The notes under the pieces were generated by a model. That model was given only the letters and a program-made list of their open reading frames with translations, ran no database searches and was not told where the DNA came from. A stretch of 64,000 nucleotides of DNA from Daejeonella rubra (lineage in GTDB: Bacteria; Bacteroidota; Bacteroidia; Sphingobacteriales; Sphingobacteriaceae), in contig NZ_FNHH01000018.1 of assembly GCF_900103545.1 (NCBI RefSeq), positions 1 through 64,000 of the forward strand. The letters run 5' to 3'. This document shows, one piece after another, positions 45,900 to 54,481 of the stretch (position 1 is its first letter; each line of letters opens with the position of its first letter). A program made the translations under genes and the position numbers.

Positions 45900-48167
45900 A
45901 TGATTTCGGATGGAAATTTTAAGCATTTTATCAGTACCCCTTTCAAGCCGACCTCTCTGCTTTTATTAATCTTATTTTGCTCTATGCAGTCTTTTTCCAT
46001 TGTTCTGGTTCATAAAGGTGCATCAGCGTATTCGATTGTAAGGCCATTGAATCCTTCTGAGATAGAAATCTATGCTTCATCTGTACTCCAGGATCATCTC
46101 CGTCAGATATCTGGTGTACTCATCCCAATAATCGATGATAGTAATGCCGAATCAGACTTCGAAATATTAGTTGGAAATACTAACCGTTCAGGACTGATAG
46201 TTGAACTTACATCCATAGATTCTTATTCCATACAGACAAAAGACCGGAAACTTGTTATCATGGGTATTGGAAAAGGCACTTTATATGGAGTTTATACATT
46301 TCTTGAACGTTATTTAGATTGCCGGAAATACTCATCAAAGGTTAAGTTCATCCCTAAAAAGGAATCGATTTCTATCACCGAAATAAATGTTTTGGAAATC
46401 CCTGACATAAAATTCAGATCCCTTCATTATTATGATGCAGAAACGGATCAGGAATACCTCGACTGGCATAAACTTCATCGTATTGATGATAGATGGGGTT
46501 TATGGGGACATAGTTTTTTTAAACTTCTATCACCACAGGAGTATTTTACGGTACATCCTGAATATTTTGGTCTGGTCAACGGACAACGTAAGGCAATGCA
46601 ATTATGCCTGACCAATCCGGATGTATTTAGGATCCTTGTCGAAAATTTGAGTAAAAAAATGAAGGAGTTTCCGCAGCTTGACAATTGGTCTGTAAGCCAA
46701 AATGATGACCTGGGGGCCTGTGAATGCACTAATTGTTCTCTTTTAAACAGTAAATATGAGAGCCCGCAGGGATCCATTTTGACTTTTGTTAATAAAGTGG
46801 CTGAAGTTTTTCCGGATAAGACTATTTCTACCTTAGCTTATACTTATTCAAGGAAAGCTCCTAAAGGATTGTATCCATTGAGAAATGTGAATATTCTATT
46901 CTCAAGCATTGATATTAACCGGGCAAAACCGGTTGTAACTGATCCAAGATCTGAAGCTTTCAGGAATGATTTTGATGCATGGAAAGGGCTCACCTCAAAT
47001 ATGATCATTTGGGATTATGTGGTTCAGTTCAGTAATTATTTCAGTCCATTTCCTAATCTTAATACTCTTAAACCTAACTTCAATTATTTTTCCGGGAATA
47101 AACCTGAAGGTTTTTTTATACAGGGCAGCGTTGAGGTGCCTGGTGAACTGGCTGAATTGAGGACTTATATTTTAGCAAAATTGCTGTGGGATAAGGATAC
47201 AGACGTTGATGCATTGAAAACAGAATTCTTAAATGCCTATTATGGAAAGGCAGGAGCTTCTGTTAATGAATATTTAAATCAGATCCATTCAAATGCAGAG
47301 AAGTCATGGAAGCGGATGGATATTTATGATAACCCGATTATTCCTTTCCAAACTTATCTCAGTAATCAATTTCTGACTGAATATCTAAGTATTCTTGATA
47401 ATGGAGCTCTGCTGGTTAAAGACGATGTTGATATGTTTAAAAGGATTCAACTTTTAAAACTGCCATTGAATTTTGCAATGCTGCAGCAAGCGAGGTTTCA
47501 TGGGATTGATCAGAATGGTGTATTTATTCTTGAAGATAAGAAATGGACGGTCCGAAATAATGTGAAGTCCAATCTGCAGGATTTAGTTAAAATGCTCGGT
47601 AATAATGGAATTTCACAGCTGAACGAGGAAGGTTTAACACCTGAGCAATATATGGAAGAGTGGGAAGCGGTTTTTGAATCCGGGCCTGAAATTCATAAAG
47701 CTTTAAATAAGCCATTGAGATTTTTAACTCCAAATAATGAGGAGTTTATTAGCAAGGGCCCCAGAACATTAGTTGATGGAAATACCGGAACCAGGGATTT
47801 TAATTATAACTGGGTAGGATGGTATGGTGAAAATATGGAAGTTCTGATCGATATGCTTAGTCCAACAAAAATGGAACAGGTAAAAATATCGTTTCTTGAA
47901 AACCATCGATTTTACATGTTTTTACCTTCGGTAATTCGGGTTGAGGTTTCAAATGATGGAATTAAATATAGGGAGGTAGCACGGTTTAATAATCCGGGTC
48001 CTCTGGAGGCTTTGCCTAAATCGATTAGAAAATTTGTTCTTGATTTTGACAAAATTGAAGCCCGTTATGTAAAGGTAGTAGCAATAAATCTCTCGGAGCT
48101 GCCTGTATGGCGCAATAGAATTGACCGTAAGCCATGGTTACTAACAGATGAAATTATAGTTAACTGA
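45900..48167 (+). CDS. Secreted DUF4838-family protein (glycosidase-like)
   Basis: The 755-residue exported protein has an alpha-glucuronidase-like N-terminal alpha/beta domain (about 50-150, EIEIYASSVLQDHLRQISGV), then the DUF4838 TIM-barrel core (about 180-480) with CLTNPDVFRILVENL, WSVSQNDDLGACECTNC and FFIQGSVEVPGELAEL. A C-terminal F5/8-type carbohydrate-binding sandwich (about 625-755) follows. Such proteins occur in polysaccharide-use loci, but none of the usual SusCD or transporter genes is beside it. The enzymatic activity is unproven. Confidence 0.8.
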   Translation: MISDGNFKHFISTPFKPTSLLLLILFCSMQSFSIVLVHKGASAYSIVRPLNPSEIEIYASSVLQDHLRQISGVLIPIIDDSNAESDFEILVGNTNRSGLIVELTSIDSYSIQTKDRKLVIMGIGKGTLYGVYTFLERYLDCRKYSSKVKFIPKKESISITEINVLEIPDIKFRSLHYYDAETDQEYLDWHKLHRIDDRWGLWGHSFFKLLSPQEYFTVHPEYFGLVNGQRKAMQLCLTNPDVFRILVENLSKKMKEFPQLDNWSVSQNDDLGACECTNCSLLNSKYESPQGSILTFVNKVAEVFPDKTISTLAYTYSRKAPKGLYPLRNVNILFSSIDINRAKPVVTDPRSEAFRNDFDAWKGLTSNMIIWDYVVQFSNYFSPFPNLNTLKPNFNYFSGNKPEGFFIQGSVEVPGELAELRTYILAKLLWDKDTDVDALKTEFLNAYYGKAGASVNEYLNQIHSNAEKSWKRMDIYDNPIIPFQTYLSNQFLTEYLSILDNGALLVKDDVDMFKRIQLLKLPLNFAMLQQARFHGIDQNGVFILEDKKWTVRNNVKSNLQDLVKMLGNNGISQLNEEGLTPEQYMEEWEAVFESGPEIHKALNKPLRFLTPNNEEFISKGPRTLVDGNTGTRDFNYNWVGWYGENMEVLIDMLSPTKMEQVKISFLENHRFYMFLPSVIRVEVSNDGIKYREVARFNNPGPLEALPKSIRKFVLDFDKIEARYVKVVAINLSELPVWRNRIDRKPWLLTDEIIVN

Positions 48168-48171
48168 TATC

Positions 48172-49308
48172 TCAGGTAGTTTGTGGAAGGCTGATCACAT
48201 ATGCAAGGCCATTTTGCTCATCGCAGGAAAAGTCGAATTTGCCATTCATGTTCTCAACAAATTGCTTGGTGAAATTCAGGACAACACTTTCAGGGTTTAC
48301 GTCAACGCTGATCGGAGTGTCACTTTTAACAACAATATTTAGAATATTGCTATCCGATTGAATACCAAGGTCCAGATCTATACTTATTTTTGCACCAGCA
48401 CGACTAAGTTTAATGGCACTTGAAACCGGACTTCCAGCAATCTGCAGGATCTTGCTTTTTGAAAAGGGTATATGCTGCTTATTGCTGTTGATAAAAAAAT
48501 CAAGCGTAACTTCCTTATTTTTGGCCAGTGGCATAAAAAGCTGACTTAATCGGTCACTCAAGGTCTTTAGATTAAAGCTATAAGGCTCCGAATCATTGTC
48601 TCCAAGCTCGGTAACAATGTTGTCTGTTATTTCTAAAATAGATTTGCTGCTGCTGTTTATCAGAGTGACATATTCAACTACCTCTATTTTTTCATGAACT
48701 TCATTTTCATCAATCAGCAAATCAGAAATTCCAATGATTCCGGCTAATGGATTTCGGATATCATGGGCTATTTTTCGTTGCATTTTTATAGCATCCGATA
48801 GATTTGTTTTAAGCCCGTTGATTACATTGAAAGTTTTTAATTTGTTGACGATTTCTTCTCCAATTAATTTTAATAATTCAATCTTTTCCGGGTTGATTTC
48901 TGTAGCATGCCTGTCCATTATACTTAGGGTTCCAATATTAACCCCTTTACTTATCTCTAAAGGAATTCCTAGATAGTAATTTAAATAGGGCTCATTTTTA
49001 ACATAAGAAATGTTCTTAAAACGGTTATCCTTAGATAGGTTAGAAATTTCAAAAACTTCAGTTCCTGAAATAGTATACTGGCATATACATTCTTCTCTGG
49101 GTAAGGATGTTATTTGAATACCATGCTGAGCAATAGTCCATTGCGTATGGGAATCTACCATGCTTAAAAGAATCACGTCCATATCAGTGATCTTTGAAAC
49201 AATCTTTAACATACAGCTGAATTCGTTTTCTAATTCACTGTAATCTATATCCAGATTGGAAAGGCTGTGCATTCTTTCAACCTCGTTCAATGGCAAAGGT
49301 ATTGTCAT
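48172..49308 (-). CDS. GAF histidine kinase paralogue with degenerate ATPase
   Basis: It aligns with the intact kinase at 40471 throughout: GAF (about 25-160), then the His helix with His182 in IAHDIRNPLAGIIG. The ATPase half is broken in sequence. The N-box Asn is Ser297 (VSSAIKL), the G1 box DTGEG has become DTPIS (330-334), and the glycine-rich G2 segment is gone. ATP binding and autokinase activity are therefore unlikely, although the phosphoacceptor His is kept. It diverges from the stand-alone receiver at 49481, and could act as a phosphotransfer protein, a dominant partner of the other kinase, or a GAF sensor. Confidence 0.85.
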   Translation of the reverse strand: MTIPLPLNEVERMHSLSNLDIDYSELENEFSCMLKIVSKITDMDVILLSMVDSHTQWTIAQHGIQITSLPREECICQYTISGTEVFEISNLSKDNRFKNISYVKNEPYLNYYLGIPLEISKGVNIGTLSIMDRHATEINPEKIELLKLIGEEIVNKLKTFNVINGLKTNLSDAIKMQRKIAHDIRNPLAGIIGISDLLIDENEVHEKIEVVEYVTLINSSSKSILEITDNIVTELGDNDSEPYSFNLKTLSDRLSQLFMPLAKNKEVTLDFFINSNKQHIPFSKSKILQIAGSPVSSAIKLSRAGAKISIDLDLGIQSDSNILNIVVKSDTPISVDVNPESVVLNFTKQFVENMNGKFDFSCDEQNGLAYVISLPQTT

Positions 49309-49480
49309 TATTATTTTTTTATCGAAGATAAATATACTTTTTTCAATAAGTATATCTACTTATGTGTAAAAATAGCTAAATTACTCTTCATCAATTAAAA
49401 AGGGCTATTTTATTCAAATAAACATATTTTTGCATATGTTCTTTAATTAAAATTATCTTTTAAAACACTACATCCTACCG

Positions 49481-49852
49481 ATGAAAATATTGATTGCTGA
49501 AGACGACGAATTAATGCTAAAAACCCTTGAATTTCGATTGAAAAGAGATGGGCATGAAATTCTTTTAGCCAGAGATGGAAAAGCTGCCTTAGATTTGATT
49601 GAGGAGCAGATGCCGGATATGGTTATATCAGATATTATGATGCCCTACTCAACTGGTCTGGAGATCGTTGGTTTAGTAAAACAAAAGTATAAAGACACTA
49701 TAAAAGTGATTATTTTATCCGGAATGGGGCAGGAAAGTGTCATTCTCGAAGCCTTTCGTCTTGGAGCAGATGATTATATAACCAAGCCTTTTAGTCCTAA
49801 TGAATTATCGGTTCGGGTTAACCGATTTTCCGGAGCTGCTAAGATCAGGTAA
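49481..49852 (+). CDS. Stand-alone response-regulator receiver
   Basis: The 123-residue CheY-like domain has the acidic pocket Glu7-Asp8-Asp9, phosphoacceptor Asp51 (VISDIMMP), Ser80 (IILSG) and Lys102 (TKPFSP). It ends straight after the fold, so there is no DNA-binding or enzymatic output domain. Output must be through a partner. It begins the plus-strand operon with the HEAT protein 14 bases downstream, and diverges from the degenerate kinase. The likely role is post-translational control of the polysaccharide machine encoded after it. Confidence 0.92.
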   Translation: MKILIAEDDELMLKTLEFRLKRDGHEILLARDGKAALDLIEEQMPDMVISDIMMPYSTGLEIVGLVKQKYKDTIKVIILSGMGQESVILEAFRLGADDYITKPFSPNELSVRVNRFSGAAKIR

Positions 49853-49866
49853 TTATAAAATATAAA

Positions 49867-51003
49867 TTGGGCTCTATTCTTTTTGACCGTTTTAACAGTT
49901 TTGTTTCAGGATTAAGCCTTCCTGATCTCGCCACTTTCATTTTTGCTGGCCTGATCATTATATTATGCCTGTTCATTATCATATACCAGCGTCAATTAAG
50001 GAATAGGGAAGCGAATACAGGTCGTTGGGATTTTATTGCAGACCATATGATCAGGTCTGCAATTTTTTTTGAAGAAGATGAGCCAGTAGAACCGGCTAAA
50101 GTTTTTGAGCAAATAATCAGTACTCAAAAGTTCGCTGTTCCTGACCGTTTGCAAAAACTTCTAAAAAACTCTCATTTCAGAAAACTTCTGTCGGGGAAGC
50201 TGGTTGCAGCAAAACGCAATATGACCGGTGGCGCCTCCGATAATTTGTCTCAACTCTACAAACAGCTGGATCTTGATAAAAGAGCTATCGAGATGCTCGA
50301 TAGCTCCTCCTGGTATCTTAAGGCTTTATCCTTACAGCAATTAGGGATCATGGGATTGCAGGAATACGAAGAAAAAATATTCGGATATGTAAATCATAAG
50401 AGGGGCCTGATCCGTGTTGAAGCGCAGAATGCAATTCTTAAATTCCAGGGTTTTGGAGGATTACGTTTCTTAGATACCGCAAGTTACCCTATAACAGAAT
50501 GGCAGCAAATCAAGTTGCTGGATGAATTATCTCAATTGCCTAATGAACACTTTACAGGTATCGATGTCTGGTTAAGTTCGACAAATGATACAGTGATCCT
50601 TTTTGCATTGAAACTTGTCAAGACCTATCATCGTTTTGAACTTTATGACCAGGTTAAAGAATGCCTTAAACATACAAACCCTGAGGTAAGACGTCAGGCT
50701 ATCTGGGTTTTGAAAGAATTACCCAATCACGAGACAGCCTCTGATCTTATTACTGTGTATCCTGCTGAAAATACCAGAAATCAGATCACAATACTCCATG
50801 TGCTTGAATCTGTAAGTACAGGTTCTGAAATTCCTTTCCTTTCCGGACTTCTTGATGATGAGTCTGATGAAATTAAGTTCAATACTGTCAGGACCCTGGC
50901 ATCTCTGGGAACTGAAGGTATGGAAGTGGTTATGCAGCATCCTATGTCGGATAAATTTCCGTTGAATCAAATAATAGCACAGATAAAGGAGGAATTAAGA
51001 TGA
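49867..51003 (+). CDS. Membrane-anchored HEAT-repeat protein
   Basis: TTG at 49867 is the only sensible start, since no ATG precedes the membrane segment. A helix at about 20-42 (LATFIFAGLIIILCLFIIIY) anchors it, with the rest probably cytosolic. HEAT-like helical repeats run from about 120 to 378, for example PEVRRQAIWVLKELPNHETA and DEIKFNTVRTLASLG. HEAT surfaces bind partner proteins. Being coupled to the receiver and, by a four-base ATGA overlap, to the GT2 gene, it is a good candidate to link the signal to the glycosyltransferase. A perfect 11-base inverted repeat lies inside the gene at 50282-50306. Confidence 0.82.
   Translation: MGSILFDRFNSFVSGLSLPDLATFIFAGLIIILCLFIIIYQRQLRNREANTGRWDFIADHMIRSAIFFEEDEPVEPAKVFEQIISTQKFAVPDRLQKLLKNSHFRKLLSGKLVAAKRNMTGGASDNLSQLYKQLDLDKRAIEMLDSSSWYLKALSLQQLGIMGLQEYEEKIFGYVNHKRGLIRVEAQNAILKFQGFGGLRFLDTASYPITEWQQIKLLDELSQLPNEHFTGIDVWLSSTNDTVILFALKLVKTYHRFELYDQVKECLKHTNPEVRRQAIWVLKELPNHETASDLITVYPAENTRNQITILHVLESVSTGSEIPFLSGLLDDESDEIKFNTVRTLASLGTEGMEVVMQHPMSDKFPLNQIIAQIKEELR
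50282..50306. repeat. Perfect 11-bp inverted repeat inside the HEAT gene
   Basis: GAGCTATCGAG (50282-50292) and CTCGATAGCTC (50296-50306) are perfect complements around a three-base loop, a very stable hairpin within coding sequence. It contains the AGCTATCG core also found in the palindrome at 26481-26498. Confidence 0.8.
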
Positions 51004-52430
51004 ACTGGCAGGATCTATTGAATACCCTTATCTCTTCCTTGTTTTTATTCTATTCTATATTTCTTTTGAGTGGTTATATTTTCATTGGACTTTATTCAAT
51101 TGGAGAACTAAAAAAATACCTCCGTAAAAACAGTTTTACTAATTACCGAATTCTTGCTAATGCCTCAGAAGCTCCCAGGATAAGTATTATTGCACCGGCA
51201 TATAATGAGGGGGCAAATATCATTGAGAATGTTCGTTCACTACTATCAATTTATTACAGTAATCTCGAAGTGATCATTGTAAATGATGGAAGTAAGGATG
51301 ATTCGCTTGAAAAATTGATTCAAGCATATGAACTTTATAAGGCTGAATATTTCGTTAATCAAAAGATACCGGCAAAAACAGTTCGGGGAGTATATAAGAG
51401 TCGTAATTCTATCTACAGTAAGCTAATTGTCGTTGATAAGGAAAATGGCGGAAAGGCAGATGCCCTTAATGTTGGTATAAATATTTCAGGGCATGATTAT
51501 ATCGTTTGTATCGATGTAGATTGTATTCTTGAGCAGGATGCTATTTTAAAACTGATAAAACCCTTTTTAGAAGACTCAAAGCATAGAGTAATTGCCGCTG
51601 GTGGGGTAGTAAGAATTGCAAATGGTTGTGAGGTAGAGGGTGGCCGTTTAGTCAAGGTTCATCTTCCCGGTCAATTACTGCCAAGAATGCAGACTCTTGA
51701 ATACATCCGTGCTTTTTTGCTTGGCCGTATGGCATGGAGCCGTATGGGTGGTTTAATGCTTATTTCTGGCGCATTTGGCGCATTTGATAAGGAGATAGTG
51801 ATCAAATGTGGTGGCTATAATCATAAAACTGTAGGTGAGGATATGGAATTGGTTGTCAGAATGCGCCGTTATATGGAGGAAATGAAAATTCCTTACAGGG
51901 TTTGTTTTATTCCTGATCCTTTATGCTGGACTGAAGCTCCTGCAACATTTAAGATCTTAGGCCGACAAAGAAATCGATGGACACGTGGTACAATTGAAAC
52001 ATTAAGGCTTCATAAGATCATGTTTTTCAATCCCAAATATGGCTTAATGGGCATGTTAAGCTACCCCTATTGGTTCTTCTTTGAATTTCTGGCACCCATT
52101 GTTGAATTTGTAGGTTTTATTTATTTTAATCTGTTTGTTTTCTTTGGTCAGTTAAACTATTCATATTTCCTTTCGCTATTAATAATGGTTTATACCTTTG
52201 GAGTGTTGTATTCTGTATTTGGGATCCTCATGGAAGTGAGAACCTATAATCAGTATAAGGAACACAAGGATATCAGCCGTCTATTGTTAACAGCATTCAT
52301 TGAACCTATAATCCTGCATCCTTTTGGGGTATGGCATGCAATTAAGGGAAATATCGATCTAATGAGGAAAAAAACTTCCTGGGGAGAAATGACGAGGGAA
52401 GGTTTTTCAACAGCTAAAAAAGGTAAATAA
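51000..52430 (+). CDS. Membrane-bound family 2 glycosyltransferase (processive type)
   Basis: The 476-residue protein has one N-terminal helix (about 8-35), a GT2 domain and several C-terminal membrane helices (about 340-440). Catalytic landmarks are complete: Asp96 (VNDGS), the DVD motif at 172-174, Glu280-Asp281 (TVGED) and QRNRW at 323-327, the QxxRW of processive synthases. This resembles PgaC/BcsA-like beta-glycan synthases but without PilZ, so it is not directly c-di-GMP gated. It overlaps the HEAT gene by four bases and precedes the phosphotransferase by one. The likely product is an exported polysaccharide of unknown sugar. Confidence 0.9.
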   Translation: MNWQDLLNTLISSLFLFYSIFLLSGYIFIGLYSIGELKKYLRKNSFTNYRILANASEAPRISIIAPAYNEGANIIENVRSLLSIYYSNLEVIIVNDGSKDDSLEKLIQAYELYKAEYFVNQKIPAKTVRGVYKSRNSIYSKLIVVDKENGGKADALNVGINISGHDYIVCIDVDCILEQDAILKLIKPFLEDSKHRVIAAGGVVRIANGCEVEGGRLVKVHLPGQLLPRMQTLEYIRAFLLGRMAWSRMGGLMLISGAFGAFDKEIVIKCGGYNHKTVGEDMELVVRMRRYMEEMKIPYRVCFIPDPLCWTEAPATFKILGRQRNRWTRGTIETLRLHKIMFFNPKYGLMGMLSYPYWFFFEFLAPIVEFVGFIYFNLFVFFGQLNYSYFLSLLIMVYTFGVLYSVFGILMEVRTYNQYKEHKDISRLLLTAFIEPIILHPFGVWHAIKGNIDLMRKKTSWGEMTREGFSTAKKGK

Positions 52431-52431
52431 G

Positions 52432-54480
52432 ATGAGCGATATAAAAACTCCGGTTCAACATTCCATTACCAGCAAAATACTTGCGGCATGCCAGTCATTT
52501 TCAGGATTGTCTATAGTCTGGCTCATGCTTATTTTGTTGTTCAGCTTTTTTGAAAACATCTTTAACAGCATTACTCATGGTTTTCAAACAAACTTTTTTC
52601 AAATTATGTTATGGAGTTTGTTAATGGATCTGTTTTTTTGGATTAAGTGGCTCTTTTACTTGTTTTTCGCCTATTCTGTAGTTTTTTTATTATCCACCCG
52701 GCTCGCAAATGTTATATTCCAAACTTTGATAGTTATTTTTTTTATTATCCACGCCGGACTATTACTTTACTTCAATACCTCACTGGTGCTTCTTGGAGCA
52801 GATTTGTATAGTTATTCATTAAAAGATATACAGCAAACACTTGGTGCTTCCGGAAGTGTTAGCTTTTTATCTGTTTCAGTTTTCATTCTTACGATTGTTG
52901 TGATTATTGCTGCTGTGCGCTTTTTATTGCCAGGAATCAGATTTAACCGGAATCTCGCAATGATCCTGCCTTCTTTTGCCCTATTGTTTTCATTTTTAGG
53001 CTCCTCAGTTCTGGTTCCTGAGGCAAATCTTAGTACTGATTTCGAAAATAGCCTGGTGCTTAATAAATCAGATTATTTCCTGGAAGCTTCAATCAATCAT
53101 TTCTATCCTCCTGATCAGGAAATTGATATTTATGCAGATAGCTATATTGGTGATTATGCAGATGGGAATACTAACAATATTGAATTTGAGTATGTTGACG
53201 AAGTCAATTATCCTTTTTTGCATCAGGAGGCAGCAGAAGATGTTCTTTCACCTTTCTTTGAGCAAAAAAATACTGCACCCAATATCGTTATCTTGCTCGT
53301 TGAAGGCTTAGGAAGGGCTTATTCAAACGAAGATGCCTATTTAGGTAGTTTTACCCCTTTTCTGGATTCGCTATCAGAAAAAAGTCTTTACTGGAATAAT
53401 TTTCTAAGTCAGGGTGGACGTACTTTTGCAGTACTTCCTTCGATACTTGGATCACTGCCTTTTGCAAAGAATGGCTTTCTGGAGCTTGACAAGATCCCAA
53501 AACATCTTTCTTTACTCAACCTGCTTAAATTCAACGGCTATCACACCTCTTTTTATTATGGAGGAGACGGGGATTTTGATCGAATGATACCTTTTCTGAA
53601 ATACAATATGGTGGATGAGATCAGAGATGAAAAAACATTCCCCGAAGGATATGTCAAATTGCCTCCGATCAATGGATTTACATGGGGCTATAATGATAAG
53701 GAATTGTTTAGGTACTTTCTGAACACTCGTCCTGTTAAACAGGCAAGTAAACCCATTCTAAGTGTGATCCTAACGGTTTCTACACACAATTCCTTTTTGA
53801 TCAATGAAACAGAGAAATATTCAAATTTGTTTGAGAATCATTTAGCTACTATGAAACTGAATGAATCAGAGAAAAAAGATCATAGAAAATATAAGGCGCA
53901 ATACACAAGTATCCTGTATATGGATGATGCAATCAGAGGGTTTATAAATGAATATCAGAAACGCGCTGACTTTGCCAATACTATATTCTTCATTACCGGT
54001 GACCATAGGATGCCGGAAATACCAATGAGTACAAAAATTGACAGGTATCATGTTCCTATGATTATCTATTCTCCGTTGTTAAAACGCACAGCTAATTTTG
54101 CTTCCGTTTCAAGCCATTATGATGTTCCGCCTTCGATTATTGCTTATCTGAAGAACTCTCATAAGCTCAAAGTTCCCTCTCTTAGCAGTTGGATAGGACA
54201 GGGGCTTGATACCAGCAGGAGCTTTCAGAATATTCACAGCATGCCATTCATGCAAAGCAAAACAGATATTACCGACTTTATTATTGGAGATCACCATTTG
54301 AATGGGGATGTATTGTTTAAACTTAACCCCGGACTTGATGAAGAAAAGGTCAATGATGATGCTAAAAAGAATCAGATACTCAACGAATTCAGCCTTTTCA
54401 AAAAACGAAATTCAATAATTGCCAATGGCGGGAAAATTATTCCTGATTCTATATTTTTAAAATATACCCCACAGAGATAA
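52432..54480 (+). CDS. LtaS/BcsG-like membrane phosphotransferase (sulfatase fold)
   Basis: Five membrane helices occupy about 20-200, followed by an extracytoplasmic alkaline-phosphatase/sulfatase-like domain (about 283-600). The metal and catalytic set is intact: Glu291 (LLVEGLG), nucleophile Thr331 (QGGRTFAVLPS), His452 (VSTHNSF) and Asp524-His525 (TGDHRM). This family moves phosphoglycerol or phosphoethanolamine from lipids to polymers. Bacteroidota are not known to make lipoteichoic acid, so decoration of the neighbouring GT2 product, as BcsG does for cellulose, is a better guess. It converges with the next gene with a one-base gap. Confidence 0.88.
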   Translation: MSDIKTPVQHSITSKILAACQSFSGLSIVWLMLILLFSFFENIFNSITHGFQTNFFQIMLWSLLMDLFFWIKWLFYLFFAYSVVFLLSTRLANVIFQTLIVIFFIIHAGLLLYFNTSLVLLGADLYSYSLKDIQQTLGASGSVSFLSVSVFILTIVVIIAAVRFLLPGIRFNRNLAMILPSFALLFSFLGSSVLVPEANLSTDFENSLVLNKSDYFLEASINHFYPPDQEIDIYADSYIGDYADGNTNNIEFEYVDEVNYPFLHQEAAEDVLSPFFEQKNTAPNIVILLVEGLGRAYSNEDAYLGSFTPFLDSLSEKSLYWNNFLSQGGRTFAVLPSILGSLPFAKNGFLELDKIPKHLSLLNLLKFNGYHTSFYYGGDGDFDRMIPFLKYNMVDEIRDEKTFPEGYVKLPPINGFTWGYNDKELFRYFLNTRPVKQASKPILSVILTVSTHNSFLINETEKYSNLFENHLATMKLNESEKKDHRKYKAQYTSILYMDDAIRGFINEYQKRADFANTIFFITGDHRMPEIPMSTKIDRYHVPMIIYSPLLKRTANFASVSSHYDVPPSIIAYLKNSHKLKVPSLSSWIGQGLDTSRSFQNIHSMPFMQSKTDITDFIIGDHHLNGDVLFKLNPGLDEEKVNDDAKKNQILNEFSLFKKRNSIIANGGKIIPDSIFLKYTPQR

Positions 54481-54481
54481 A

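Noticed and set aside
52432..54480. Genuine lipoteichoic acid synthase
   Set aside because: The organism appears to be Gram-negative Bacteroidota; the family also covers phosphoethanolamine and phosphoglycerol transferases acting on other polymers.
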